Notes: a model not told the origin generated them from the letters alone. Numbered from the stretch's first letter, positions 28,520 through 37,724 are shown. The stretch: 64,000 nt of DNA from Collinsella sp. An268 (GCF_002159765.1 NZ_NFJH01000004.1:173145-237144); one strand, 5' to 3'. Program-made: numbers and translations.

Positions 28520-30174
28520 TGGAGATACGCCCCCTTGTCGGCAGAGGTAACGAGCTTGGCGTAGCGCGCGAGCACGCCACGGGTGTACTTGGGTGCGGGC
28601 GGCTGCCAGACGGCGCGGCGGCGTGCGAGCTCCTCGTCGGAAACGCGCAGCTCGAGCGTGCCCGCCTCGATGTCGATGGCGATGCGGTCCCCTTCTTCCA
28701 CCAGCGCGATGGGGCCGCCCGCCGCCGCCTCGGGCGAGACGTGGCCGATGCACGGGCCCTTGCTCGCGCCGGAGAAGCGGCCGTCGGTGATAAGGGCGAC
28801 GGAATGATCGAGCCCCATGCCGCAGATGGCAGAGGTGGGCGTCAGCATCTCGCGCATGCCCGGACCGCCGGCAGGCCCCTCGTAGCGGATGACCACCACG
28901 TCGCCCGCATGGATCTGCCCGCCGAAGATCGCCTCGCACGCGCTCTCCTCGCTGTCGAACACGCGCGCCGTCCCCTCGAAGCGCCACATATCGGGCGCAA
29001 CGGCGCTCTTCTTGACGACGCCGCAGTCGGGGGCGAGGTTGCCCTGCATGACCTTGAGGCCGCCCGTGGGAGAGTAGGCGTTCGCCACGGTGCGGACCAC
29101 GGTTCCGTCCGGTTCCGGGCATGCGGCGACCCATTCCGCCATCGTCCCTTGGCAGGTGCGCGCATCATCGCGCAGAAGCCCGGCGCGGCCGAGCTCGCCG
29201 ATGATGGCGGAGATACCGCCGACGGCGTTCAGGTCCTCGATATGGAGGTTCGAGGCCGGCGCGATCCGCACGATGTTGGGCGTGCGCGCCGAGACCTCGT
29301 CCCAATCCCGCATCGAGATGTCGCAGCCCGCCTCGTGAGCGATGGCCGTGAGATGGAGCATAGTGTTGGTGGAGCCGCCGAAGGCCATGTCGAGCACCAT
29401 GCCGTTGTAGACGGAGGCCTCGTTTAAGATGTCGAGCGCGGTCGTACCCTCTTCGAGGAGCTTCATCACCTGCATGCCCGTCCGCTTGGCAAGGCGGATG
29501 CGCTCGGAGTAGACGGCGGGCACCGTGCCGTTGCCGGGCAGCGCGAGCCCCAGTGCCTCGGCCAGACAGCAGATGGAGTTTGCGGTGAACATACCCGAGC
29601 AGCTGCCGCAGGTGGGGCAGGCCGTGCTCTCGAGCCAAGCGCACTCCTCCTCGGTCATGGTGCCGGCGGTGACGGCGCCCACGGCGTCGAAGAGCGTGTT
29701 GAGATCGGTTTGGTTGCCGCACTTGTCGTGCCCGGCGAGCATGGGGCCGCCCGACACGAGCATGGTGGGGATGTTCAGGCGCGCCGCGGCGATGAGCATG
29801 CCGGGCACGATCTTGTCGCAGCTGGGTATGAGCACCATCGCATCAAACTGGTGCCCTTGGATCGCGCATTCGACAGAGTCGGCGATGACCTCGCGACTCG
29901 TGAGCGAGTAGCGCATACCCTCGTGGTTCATGGCGATGCCGTCGCATACGCCGATGGTGTTGACCTGCAGCGGCGTACCGCCGGCCATACGGATGCCCGC
30001 CTTGACGGCGTCGGCGATCTTATCGAGGTGGATGTGGCCGGGGATGACCTCGTTCTGTGCGGAGACGACAGCGACAAGCGGCCGGTCGAGCTCCTCGTCG
30101 GTGAGTCCATCGGCCTTAAGCAGGCTGCGGTGCGGAGCGCGCGCCAGCCCTTTCTTCACGGCATCGCTTCTCAT
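28516..30174 (-). CDS. ilvD: Dihydroxy-acid dehydratase
   Basis: 552 residues. ATG 30174 ([23 protein letters not shown]) is the family start; the longer open frame in front is not conserved-looking. Fe-S ligands are expected in [11 protein letters not shown] and [15 protein letters not shown], and [14 protein letters not shown] and [10 protein letters not shown] are family blocks. It dehydrates dihydroxyisovalerate and dihydroxymethylvalerate to the oxo acids of valine and isoleucine. It is the first gene of ilvD-ilvB-ilvN. GCGAGG lies upstream as a modest ribosome-binding site. Confidence 0.97.
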   Translation of the reverse strand: MRSDAVKKGLARAPHRSLLKADGLTDEELDRPLVAVVSAQNEVIPGHIHLDKIADAVKAGIRMAGGTPLQVNTIGVCDGIAMNHEGMRYSLTSREVIADSVECAIQGHQFDAMVLIPSCDKIVPGMLIAAARLNIPTMLVSGGPMLAGHDKCGNQTDLNTLFDAVGAVTAGTMTEEECAWLESTACPTCGSCSGMFTANSICCLAEALGLALPGNGTVPAVYSERIRLAKRTGMQVMKLLEEGTTALDILNEASVYNGMVLDMAFGGSTNTMLHLTAIAHEAGCDISMRDWDEVSARTPNIVRIAPASNLHIEDLNAVGGISAIIGELGRAGLLRDDARTCQGTMAEWVAACPEPDGTVVRTVANAYSPTGGLKVMQGNLAPDCGVVKKSAVAPDMWRFEGTARVFDSEESACEAIFGGQIHAGDVVVIRYEGPAGGPGMREMLTPTSAICGMGLDHSVALITDGRFSGASKGPCIGHVSPEAAAGGPIALVEEGDRIAIDIEAGTLELRVSDEELARRRAVWQPPAPKYTRGVLARYAKLVTSADKGAYLQ

Positions 30175-30661
30175 AGGCGAACCTCGCTTTCCCTCGGCGG
30201 ATGGAGCGCGTCCTGAGCGGTGCGCCCCGTGCAGGCGGTGTACCCGAGAAATGCGAGGTGGGACGGGTGGTCTGCCCCTCGATCTTCGATGCCCGTAACG
30301 GGGGATCCGGCGCGGCGTACTGGCGCGCGCCGCTTCACGGGGGTCTCCCGCGCGCGGCACTTCGCGTTCAGCCGAGCTGCTCGAGGGTATGTTCTCCACC
30401 GGCCGCCGCGGGTTCTCACGCTCCCCGCTCGCTGGGGGACGGCAGGCGGGTACTCGCCCTGTCATCGCATTTGCTGAGTCTGGCTAGTATCGCGCGGGCC
30501 GGCTCGCCGCCCTAGGAGAGAACGAAGACGAAACAGACTGGAAACGCTTTAGTCGGCGAAAGCGCTCCCTCGACCGGTAAGCGGTGCGGGCGCGTCTGAC
30601 CGCATCCGGTGAACAGAACAGCGACGCAAGGATGCGCCCCGCCGCCTCCGGCCGTCGCCTT
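30175..30661. other. Non-coding leader region upstream of ilvD
   Basis: About 490 bp with no credible gene. It should contain the ilvD promoter and leader; a GATACT hexamer lies on the minus strand at about 30486-30491 without a good -35. I looked for a T-box (GGTGGNACCGCG) and for a leader peptide rich in Ile/Val/Leu codons and found neither. Confidence 0.5.
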
Positions 30662-30976
30662 GGGTATACGCAATTCTCCCGTTTGTGTATGCCGAGCAAC
30701 TCGGGTATACGCGAATCTCCCAATTGTGTATACCCGACCGAGCTGGGTATACGCAATTCCCCCGTTTGCGTATACTTTGCCAACTTAGGTATACGCAAAT
30801 CCGAGAGTTGCGTATACCAAACTGATTTGTGTATACCTAACTCCCCCTCCCGAACACCCGCTGAAACCACACAAGCCCTGTACCTGCGGGAACGTTAAAG
30901 CGAGATAGAACTAACCCCCTGGTTAGGTATACACAAGTCAGCCCGGTATACATAAAACGCAAAGTTGTGTATACCG
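30662..30976. repeat. Phased array of GTATAC palindromes
   Basis: Eleven GTATAC hexamers and one GTATGC variant begin at 30664, 30687, 30705, 30728, 30747, 30770, 30789, 30812, 30831, then 30927, 30946 and 30969. Spacings alternate 23 and 18-19 bp, giving a period of 41-42 bp, four DNA turns. Each hexamer is extended to TATACGCAA or TTGYGTATAC so that neighbours form dyads. Open frames across it show a 14-residue repeat simply because 42 is divisible by 3. Confidence 0.9.
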
Positions 30977-31128
30977 AGGAGGAAGGACTAGGTAACAGCC
31001 CGGATATGGACCCGCCGCCCCCGTGCATTATGGGGTCCTGCGACGCCCGTACCCCAAGCTCGGGCAGAACCGATCGAGAAATGCTGTCGCCCGTTCCCGT
31101 GCGAGCTTTCCCGCTGGAGATGCGAGAT

Positions 31129-31350
31129 TCACCTGAAACCACATCTTGGGACGGCTGTCCCCGGGTAGAGTCGCGCGGTGCTCAGCGTCCAGAAGATGTC
31201 GGGAACCGCGATCGCCACGGGGCAGCTCTCGCAGCAATAGCGGCATGCCGTGCACGCCTCCAAGGGAATGTCCTGCATTTTCTGCACCACCGCGCGGATC
31301 GTCCGCCGATCGTGCTCGCCCAGCAGCTCACACAGACCAATGGTGCCCAA
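31129..31350 (-). pseudogene. Aldo/keto reductase C-terminal ferredoxin-like remnant
   Basis: The minus strand reads LGTIGLCELLGEHDRR, then LEACTACRYCCESCP and AVPDIF. This is the 4Fe-4S cysteine motif (CxxCxxCxxxCP) and following PDIF segment found at the C-terminus of ferredoxin-type aldo/keto reductases. The barrel domain that should lie upstream (about 300 residues) is absent, and the tail ends in unrelated residues. No start with a ribosome-binding site is seen. It is a truncated relic. Confidence 0.7.
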
Positions 31351-31423
31351 GTTGTCCCTCCGTCCCTATAGACATCCTGTCATACCGGATTAAAGAAAGC
31401 CTCCCCCACTGTCATGCAAAAGA

Positions 31424-31501
31424 TGCGGGATTCGGCTAATCAGCGATATTAGAATGTGCGGATTTCGGTAATACTAGCCTTATTAAAAATGCGGATTTCG
31501 G
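31424..31501 (+). promoter_or_regulatory. Three direct repeats at 33-bp spacing upstream of the ATPase gene
   Basis: TGCGGGATTCGG at 31424, TGCGGATTTCGG at 31457 and TGCGGATTTCGG at 31490. The first two are followed by CTAAT or GTAAT and a TATTA. The last copy abuts the GGAGGATGAG ribosome-binding site of the ATPase gene, so these repeats may be operators or part of a repeat family that travels with it. Confidence 0.65.
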
Positions 31502-31509
31502 AGGATGAG

Positions 31510-32838
31510 ATGTTCAGGAGAAAGGTCTACGACAAACTTCTCGCTTGGAAAGAATAATCCAACGGCGATACCGCCCTGCTTCTCGAGGGAGCTCGCCGTG
31601 TAGGCAAGTCAACCATCGAAGAGGAGTTCGCCAAGAAGGAGTACCGCAGCTACATCCGCGTTGACTTTGCAGAGGCGCCGCTTGACGTTCGACGTCTCTT
31701 TGATGACGTGTCCGACCTCGACTACCTGTTCCTGCAGCTTCAGCTGCGCTACCAGACGCAACTCCACAAGCGCGCGTCTCTCATAATCTTCGATGAGGTC
31801 CAGCTGTGTCCGCTTGCCAGACAGGCGATAAAGACACTCGTGAAGGATGGGCGCTACGACTATATCGAGACGGGGTCGCTCATCTCGATTCGCAAGAACA
31901 CCGCAGGCATCCTCATGCCGAGCGAGGAGGAGCGCGTGCAGATGCGCCCCATGGACTTCGAAGAGTTCCGTTGGGCTTGTGGGGACGAAGCGACTATCCC
32001 TCTTCTCCGGTCCGCATTTGCAACAGGAACTAGCCTCGGAGATGACCTCAATAGAAAGCTGATGCGCGACTTCAGGCTCTATATGCTCGTCGGGGGGATG
32101 CCCCAAGCGGTCGATGCCTATCTGAGCGCAAACAACTTACAGGTAGTCGACGATGTCAAACGAACAATCATCAACCTCTACGAGGAGGACTTCTACAAAC
32201 TGGACCCCTCGGGCGCCCTCTCGATGCTGTTCGATGCCATCCCAGCCCAGCTCGCAAACAAGTCGTCGCGCTTCCACGTCTCAAGCGTGCTTGCCAATCG
32301 CCAAGCTTCAGACATCCGCGAGGAGCTGGCCGAGCTCCGGGAGTCCAAAACGGTGCTGATGGCATATCATGCAAACGACCCCAATGTCGGCATGTCCTCA
32401 AGCGTCGATCTGGAGAAGTTCAAACTCTATTTGGCAGACACCGGGCTGTTCGTCACGCTCATGTTCAAAGATGCGGCATTTACCGAAAATATCGTGTATG
32501 AGAAACTTTTTGCCGACAAACTGCCCGTCAACCTTGGAATGATCTACGAGAACGTGGTCGCTCAGGAGCTGACTGCTGACGGATACGGCCTCTTTTACCA
32601 CACGTGGCCAAAAGGGACGTCAAACCACAACTACGAAATTGATTTCATCCTTCCCGACGGCAAGAAAATCTGCCCCATCGAGGTGAAAGCGTCGAGATAC
32701 AAGACGCACGCCTCTCTCGATGCCTTTGCTGACAAGTTTTCCTCTCGAATCGGAAGGCAATATCTCGTATACACCAAAAATATGAGAAAGGACAGGGAAG
32801 TGGTGTGCATCCCTACGTACATGGCTCGCTTCCTCTGA
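31510..32838 (+). pseudogene. AAA ATPase with DUF4143-type nuclease-like C-terminus, broken by an in-frame stop
   Basis: Reading from ATG 31510 (RBS GGAGG) gives MFRRKVYDKLLAWKE, then TAA at 31555-31557, then SNGDTALLLEGARRVGKST in the same frame to the stop at 32838. The Walker A motif GARRVGKST follows the stop. Further on come ASLIIFDEVQLCPLA (Walker B), DFRLYMLVGGMPQAVDAYL, the DUF4143-type region, YENVVAQELTADGYGLFYHTW and NYEIDFILPDGKKICPIEVKAS. The stop likely arose from AAA (Lys). The next ATG, 31708, lies after the P-loop. The full product would be 442 residues. Similar ATPases occur near mobile DNA; function unknown. Confidence 0.85.
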
Positions 32839-32938
32839 TATGCAACCTGCCGTGGCGCTCGGGGAGACACATCAGACTGAACCCGAGTCTCGGCATATCC
32901 TCAACCCGCGTCTGCACAAACCGCGCCGCCACGCTCCC

Positions 32939-34159
32939 CTAGAGCGCCGTCTGCACGAGCTCGGGGGCAAACCCGGCGGCTTCGAGCGCCGTCACGATCT
33001 GCCGCTTGTGGTCCTCGCCAAACGCCTCGATCGTCACGCGCAGCTCCACCGCGGCGTTGCGGTTCGTGCTCACAAACTGGTTGTGCTCGAGCTTGATGAC
33101 GTTGCCGTTCTCATCGGCGATAGCCGAGGCGACCTTCACGAGCATGCCCGGCCGATCCGGCAGCAGCACGCTCACCGTGAAGATGCGCCCGCGCTGGATC
33201 AGACCGTGCTGCACCACCGAGCTCATGGTGATCACGTCCATGTTGCCGCCCGAGAGAATCGAAACCACGCGGCGGTTCTCGGCGGGCAGATGCTTCAAGG
33301 CGGCCACGGTGAGAAGCCCCGAGTTCTCGACGATCATCTTGTGGTTCTCGACCATGTCGAGGAAGGCCACGATGAGCTCGTCGTCGGGCACGGTGATGAC
33401 GTCGTCGAGGTTTTGCTGCAGATACGGAAACACCTTGTCGCCGACCTCGAGCACCGCGGTGCCGTCGGCGATGGTGTTCGCGCCGGGAAGCTTCACGGGG
33501 CTCCCCGCCTCGAGCGCCGCCGTGAGACTCGGCGCGCCCGCCGGCTCGACGCCGATGACGCGGATCTTGGAATTGTAGAGCTTCGCGAACGTCGCCACGC
33601 CGCAGGAGAGACCGCCGCCGCCCACGGGGACGAGAATGGTGTCGACGAGCGGCAGCTCCTGCACGATCTCCATCGCGATGGTGCCCTGACCGGTTGCGAC
33701 CACGGGGTCGTTGAAGGGGTGGATGAAGGTCATCCCCTCGCGTTCGGCGAGCTCGAGGGCAAAGTTGCACGACTCGTCGTACACGTCGCCGGAGAGCACG
33801 ACCTCGGCGCCGTAACCCTTGGTGCGCTCGACTTTGATGAGCGGCGTGGTCGTGGGCATGACGACCACCGACCGAGCGTGCGCCCGCGTGGCGGCGAAGG
33901 CGACGCCCTGCGCGTGGTTGCCGGCGCTCGCCGTGATGATGCCGCGATCGAGCTCCTCGGCGCTCATCGTCGAGATCTTGTAGTACGCGCCGCGCACCTT
34001 GTAGGCGCCCGTGCGCTGCATGTTCTCGGGTTTGAGCCATACGCGGTTGCCGCACTGCGCCGAGAAGTACGGGCTCTCGACGAGCTTGGTCTCCTGCGTG
34101 ACCTCCTTGACCTTCTGCGAGGCCTCCTCAAACGCGTCGAGCGTCAGCATCTCGGTCAT
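32939..34159 (-). CDS. ilvA: Threonine ammonia-lyase (threonine dehydratase), ACT-domain form
   Basis: 406 residues. ATG 34159 has GGGAGGG upstream. The PLP lysine is in TGAYKVRGAYYKI, the substrate loop is SAGNHAQGVAFAA, and the glycine loop is PVGGGGLSCGVA. After residue about 325 a single ACT domain follows (FTVSVLLPDRPGMLVKVASAI), as in the roughly 400-residue form found in many Gram-positive bacteria. It forms 2-oxobutyrate from threonine. Its position near ilvDBNC supports an isoleucine-biosynthetic role. Confidence 0.94.
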   Translation of the reverse strand: MTEMLTLDAFEEASQKVKEVTQETKLVESPYFSAQCGNRVWLKPENMQRTGAYKVRGAYYKISTMSAEELDRGIITASAGNHAQGVAFAATRAHARSVVVMPTTTPLIKVERTKGYGAEVVLSGDVYDESCNFALELAEREGMTFIHPFNDPVVATGQGTIAMEIVQELPLVDTILVPVGGGGLSCGVATFAKLYNSKIRVIGVEPAGAPSLTAALEAGSPVKLPGANTIADGTAVLEVGDKVFPYLQQNLDDVITVPDDELIVAFLDMVENHKMIVENSGLLTVAALKHLPAENRRVVSILSGGNMDVITMSSVVQHGLIQRGRIFTVSVLLPDRPGMLVKVASAIADENGNVIKLEHNQFVSTNRNAAVELRVTIEAFGEDHKRQIVTALEAAGFAPELVQTAL

Positions 34160-34357
34160 GGCGCAGCCCTCCCCTATACCCTCGGGCGCTCGGGCAGATA
34201 GCCCGCAAACACCGCGATATACTCCAGTAGACTAAAGTAGCATCTTAGCAGATACCGTGCGCGACCGGTAAAAGGTTCGAAACAAACGCGCACCCTGCGC
34301 GGGCGCGCGGGCGAAGCGTAGTACCGTATCGGCAACCCGTACGACCCCGGAGGCATC

Positions 34358-35197
34358 ATGGCCGATCCCCAACAATCCACACCATCGACACCCGCAACGT
34401 CGACATCCTCCCCCGCACCGCTCTTTCAAATTCGCGACGCGCGCGTCGTCCGCGCCGGGCGCACCATCCTCGCCATCGACCGGTTCGACCTGGCCGAGGG
34501 CGAGCATGTGGCGCTTCTCGGGCCCAACGGCGCCGGCAAGTCGACCTTTATCCAGCTCCTCACGCGCGAGGTCTTCCCGCTCCACCGCGACGAGCCGCCC
34601 GTCCGCTTTCGCGGGCAGGCGCGCCCGCTCTTGAGCGACATCAAGCGGGCCCTCGGCATCGTCTCCGCCACCATGCACGACCAGGTGCGCGTACACCTGC
34701 CCGTCGAGGAGATCGTGATGGGCGGCATCTCGGGCACGCTCGGGCTCCCTCAGCACGCCGCCCTGCCCAAAGACGCGCGTCCGCGCGCGCTCGACGCCCT
34801 CGACCGCCTGGGCATCGCCGACCTCGCCCGCCGCGACGTCATGACGCTCTCCACCGGCCAGGTGCGGCGCGTGCTCGTCGCACGCGAGCTCATGAGCGAC
34901 CCGCAGGTTCTCATCTTCGACGAGCCCTGCACGGGCCTCGACCCCGAGGGTATGTACCACGTCCGCCGCACCATGAGCCTCTTGGCGGCAGAGGGCCGCT
35001 CCGTCGTGCTCGTGACGCACTACCCCGAGGACATCATCCCCGCCATCGACCGCGTGATGCTGATAAAGGACGCCGAGGTCTTTGCCGACGGGCCCAAAGC
35101 TGAGCTCTTAAGGAGCGACACGCTCTCCGACCTCTTTGATGTGCCGCTCGAGGTGGAGGAGCGCGAGGGCTGGTACGCTCTGAGGGGACGCTACTGA
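34358..35197 (+). CDS. ABC transporter ATP-binding protein (YlmA/ModF-like), partner unknown
   Basis: 279 residues. ATG 34358 has GGAGG upstream. After a Ser/Thr/Pro-rich leader of about 21 residues come Walker A GPNGAGKST (55-63), signature LSTGQVRRVLVARELM, Walker B VLIFDEPCTGLDP and His in VTHYPEDI. These single-copy ATPases, often called iron-complex or molybdenum-type, usually lack an adjacent permease. None is next to it here, so a transport role is unproven. Confidence 0.85.
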   Translation: MADPQQSTPSTPATSTSSPAPLFQIRDARVVRAGRTILAIDRFDLAEGEHVALLGPNGAGKSTFIQLLTREVFPLHRDEPPVRFRGQARPLLSDIKRALGIVSATMHDQVRVHLPVEEIVMGGISGTLGLPQHAALPKDARPRALDALDRLGIADLARRDVMTLSTGQVRRVLVARELMSDPQVLIFDEPCTGLDPEGMYHVRRTMSLLAAEGRSVVLVTHYPEDIIPAIDRVMLIKDAEVFADGPKAELLRSDTLSDLFDVPLEVEEREGWYALRGRY

Positions 35198-35365
35198 GCA
35201 AGCGGGCGCAGGGGGCACCCCATCCGCCGCACAAGCGCGCATGGACACTCCGCGCTGTTTTCCCTACCTGTTCAAACCGCGCGCACTCCCCGCGCTCTTA
35301 TGGGTAAGATGCTCTGGTCAACGTTGGACACCGTGGCATTCCAGCCAGCGAAAGAGCAGGTTTTC

Positions 35366-35845
35366 ATGCAGAACTTTATGAACGGCCGCAACGGCGTCGA
35401 CGACCTCTCCGCCGCGCTCGGCGGCATAGGCGTCGTGCTCGCGCTCCTCGGCACCATCTTCACCTGGCGCATCGCGTCCTACATCGCCCTCGCTATCCTT
35501 CTGGTGGCGCTGTTCCGCGCCTTCTCCAAGAACCTCGCCGCGCGCGAGCGCGAGAACGACTGGTTCCACTCCGTCATGGCGAAGCTCCCCGGCGGCGGCT
35601 CGTTTGCGCGCAACCGCCAGACAAACGCGGGCGCGCGGCGCAGCGGGACGGGCTCCGCGGCGGGGACGGCGACGGCCGATTTCAAGCGCCAGGCCCGCAC
35701 GGCCAAGAAGATGTGGAAGGAGCGCAAGGAGAAGGCGTTCCTCAAGTGCCCCAACTGCGGCACCATGCTCTCCGTCCCGCGCGGCAAGGGCAAGATCATC
35801 GTCACCTGCCCCAAATGCCACGCCCGCATGGAGACAAAGTCGTAA
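35366..35845 (+). CDS. Membrane protein with C-terminal zinc ribbon
   Basis: 159 residues. ATG 35366 (MQNFMNGRNGVDDLSAAL) is the best start; 22 upstream residues have no ribosome-binding site. Two hydrophobic segments at about residues 20-52 form a membrane hairpin, a basic linker follows, and the C-terminus has CPNCGTMLSVPRGKGK and CPKC, a CxxC...CxxC zinc ribbon. I do not recognise a named family. It ends at a clear terminator (35922). Confidence 0.7.
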   Translation: MQNFMNGRNGVDDLSAALGGIGVVLALLGTIFTWRIASYIALAILLVALFRAFSKNLAARERENDWFHSVMAKLPGGGSFARNRQTNAGARRSGTGSAAGTATADFKRQARTAKKMWKERKEKAFLKCPNCGTMLSVPRGKGKIIVTCPKCHARMETKS

Positions 35846-35921
35846 CCGCTCGGCAGGCGGCAGCCCAGCGACATCCCTCACCCGCCTGGCAATCTAGAGA
35901 CCCTGTGGAGATTGACGCACA

Positions 35922-35957
35922 CCCCGTTTGGCCCCTCGGCTAAACGGGGCTTTTCCT
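35922..35957 (+). terminator. Intrinsic terminator of the zinc-ribbon membrane protein gene
   Basis: CCCCGTTT / AAACGGGG stem with a 12-nt loop, followed by CTTTTCCTT on the + strand. Confidence 0.8.
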
Positions 35958-36110
35958 TAGTAGGACCTACCAGCGCGGTTCGCTGCACGTGGAAATCGGT
36001 CGGCCCCGCATGCGCTCGGGCTGGATTCCGGTCAGCGGACGGTGAGATGCGGCCTCTACCGTTAGTGACAGGCGGGCGCAGGGAGGCGCCCCGGGGCACG
36101 GGGAGGCACC

Positions 36111-36803
36111 ATGGTAGACGAGCACATCATCGAGCAGGAAATCGCGCAGGTACGCGCCTACTGGCAAGATCATCAAGAAGAGGTTGCGTGGGCCGCGCAG
36201 ACCGTCTTCATGGGATACGTCGAGCCCGCCTATCTCACGGAACCGGATGCGCCGCTCGACGAGGGGGCGCTTCTCCCCCTCTTTGCCGAATGGGCGCTCT
36301 TCGAGTTTCCGTACTTCGCGGGCAAAACGCCCTTCGAGCACTTTGTACGGCACCACGTCGCAGGCAAGCCCCATCTCAGCCCCGAGACGCAGGAGCGGCT
36401 CACGGCTATCGCCGACACGCAGTTCTTCTCGCGTTTCGAGATCCTCGGCAAGGACACCGAGCGCCTCATCTGCACGCTGCGCGACGTGTGCGACAACGCG
36501 CGCTACGCTGTCTACGACCCCTACCTTTGCTCGGTGGAGCGCTGGAACACGGGCACCATCGCCGAGCGAATCGCACGCGTCGATGGCATGTGGCGGGGCA
36601 TCGGCCGGGTCCACCTGTACGACCGCGCCCCACACGAGGCCACCGACGAGGATGGCCCGGGGATGTTTCACCCCGAGGACCGAACGCGCAAGCCCGAAGG
36701 GGCATATCTGGGGTTTTACCTGCGTCTTGTGCGCGATATCGCCGGAAGGGAGGGGCGCTATCGCGCAGGCGCGACATATGGGGTAGCGCAGGCGATGCCG
36801 TAA
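36111..36803 (+). CDS. Conserved-looking hypothetical protein
   Basis: 230 residues. ATG 36111 has GGGAGG upstream. It is acidic and aromatic-rich, without membrane segments or a signal. Notable stretches are MGYVEPAYLT, EWALFEFPYF, KTPFEHFVRHHVAG and LGFYLRLVRDIAGREG. I recognise no domain. Codon use and GC are like its neighbours, so it is a resident gene rather than a recent arrival. It is convergent with the rubredoxin gene and shares its terminator. Confidence 0.7.
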   Translation: MVDEHIIEQEIAQVRAYWQDHQEEVAWAAQTVFMGYVEPAYLTEPDAPLDEGALLPLFAEWALFEFPYFAGKTPFEHFVRHHVAGKPHLSPETQERLTAIADTQFFSRFEILGKDTERLICTLRDVCDNARYAVYDPYLCSVERWNTGTIAERIARVDGMWRGIGRVHLYDRAPHEATDEDGPGMFHPEDRTRKPEGAYLGFYLRLVRDIAGREGRYRAGATYGVAQAMP

Positions 36804-36868
36804 GTGCGCATAAGCAACGCTGTAGAACGCGGGGATGAGCCCCACGAAAAGAGCTTCTGCACAAACGA

Positions 36869-36900
36869 AGAGCGCCCCTCCGATGGGAGGGGCGCTCTTT
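36869..36900. terminator. Bidirectional terminator
   Basis: A perfect 13-bp stem AGAGCGCCCCTCC / GGAGGGGCGCTCT with loop GATG, followed by TTTGC on the + strand. It is shared by the hypothetical gene and the convergent rubredoxin gene. Confidence 0.8.
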
Positions 36901-36930
36901 GCTGCTGTTCGCTGCTATGTGAGGGGAAAC

Positions 36931-37074
36931 CTACTCCTCGACGAGCTCGAACTGATCCGGGCCGACGCCGCACACGGGGCAGACGTAGTCCTCGGGAAGC
37001 TCGGGGGTATCGACCTCGACCTCGTAGCCGCACACGACGCACACGAACTTGTAGGTCTTCTTCTCGTCACTCAT
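36931..37074 (-). CDS. Rubredoxin
   Basis: A complete 47-residue protein. The start is ATG 37074 with AAAGGA upstream. The order is CVVCGY and CPVCGVG, the two CxxCG loops that bind a single iron, with [19 protein letters not shown] and [19 protein letters not shown] typical of rubredoxins. It carries electrons in the cytoplasm, usually for oxygen or peroxide reduction in anaerobes. It is 147 bp downstream of a flavin-reductase-domain gene, the probable electron donor. Confidence 0.93.
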   Translation of the reverse strand: MSDEKKTYKFVCVVCGYEVEVDTPELPEDYVCPVCGVGPDQFELVEE

Positions 37075-37103
37075 GACAACCGTCCTTTCACAGGCGATGA
37101 ATC

Positions 37104-37131
37104 GGTATCGCTAGTATAGCCAAACCGTCAA
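37104..37131 (-). promoter_or_regulatory. Probable promoter of the rubredoxin gene
   Basis: Minus strand TTGACG (37126-37131), a 16-bp spacer and GATACC (37104-37109). A TATACT hexamer in the spacer offers an alternative -10. Confidence 0.5.
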
Positions 37132-37220
37132 CATCTCAAACAGGTGCCCGTGAAATCATGTGTGAATCATAATTGCTACAAATATGGTTGCATATCATGA
37201 GCACCCGTGGCTCTCTGCGA

Positions 37221-37724
37221 CTACCCTTGGTACGAGCTCGCCTTGGGCGGTGTCTTTCCCTTCAGAACCGTGTGGTAGTACGTGTAGGTGAGCGGCTCCT
37301 CGTCGGAGAGCTTCTGCGCGTCGACGACCTCCCCTATAAAGAGATAGTGCGTACCCACGTCGACGGTGTCGATGAGGCGGCAGGAGAACACGGCGCAGGC
37401 ATGCTCGGGTGCATACGGGCTTCCCAGCTCGGTTACCTCGCACCCATACTTCTCAAACTTGTCGTAACCCGCACTCGTACGGAACCCAAAGTTGCCGATG
37501 TAGGGCATGTCGGCCGTGATATCGACCGCCGTGACGGCGAAGGCGCCCGCGCGCGCGATCACATCCGCCGTAACGTTCTCCTTGTTTACGGCGACCGAGA
37601 TGCGCGGCGGCTCCGCCGTCACCTGCACAGCGGTGTTGATGAGGCAGCCAGCGCGCTCGCCATCTGCCTGAGCGGACACCACGTAAAGTCCGTAGCTCAT
37701 CTTGAAAAACGCAGTCATATCCAT
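37221..37724 (-). CDS. Flavin reductase-domain protein (flavoredoxin-like)
   Basis: 167 residues. The start is ATG 37724 (or 37718). MTAFFKMSYGLYVVSAQADGERAGCLINTAVQVTAEPPRISVAVNK is the flavin-reductase-like domain that binds FMN; EHACAVFSCRLIDTVDVGTHYLFIGEVVDA completes it. In high-molecular-weight rubredoxins the same domain is fused to a rubredoxin. Here the two are separate neighbouring genes, so I infer that they form an electron-transfer pair against oxidative stress. Confidence 0.85.
   Translation of the reverse strand: MDMTAFFKMSYGLYVVSAQADGERAGCLINTAVQVTAEPPRISVAVNKENVTADVIARAGAFAVTAVDITADMPYIGNFGFRTSAGYDKFEKYGCEVTELGSPYAPEHACAVFSCRLIDTVDVGTHYLFIGEVVDAQKLSDEEPLTYTYYHTVLKGKTPPKASSYQG

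Noticed and set aside
26441..28564. 707-aa open frame on the plus strand opposite ilvB
   Set aside because: Antisense shadow of high-GC DNA. Acetolactate synthase motifs occur only on the minus strand.
30175..30660. T-box riboswitch or Ile/Val/Leu leader peptide before ilvD
   Set aside because: I could not find the GGTGGNACCGCG element or a short ORF rich in branched-chain codons on the minus strand.
30584..30898. Plus-strand ORF encoding a 14-residue repeat (LGIRNSPVCVY type)
   Set aside because: The repeat arises because the DNA array has a 42-bp period, and both strands stay open. No RBS and no conserved protein character, so I treat the palindromes as the real signal. It remains testable by ribosome profiling.
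30662..30976. CRISPR array
   Set aside because: Repeats are only about 10-30 bp dyads separated by 9-10 bp, spacers are not unique 30-40-mers, and no cas gene is in the window.
34260..34275. tRNA-like GGTTCGAA sequence
   Set aside because: No cloverleaf arms or acceptor stem could be built around it; no tRNA gene was found in the window.
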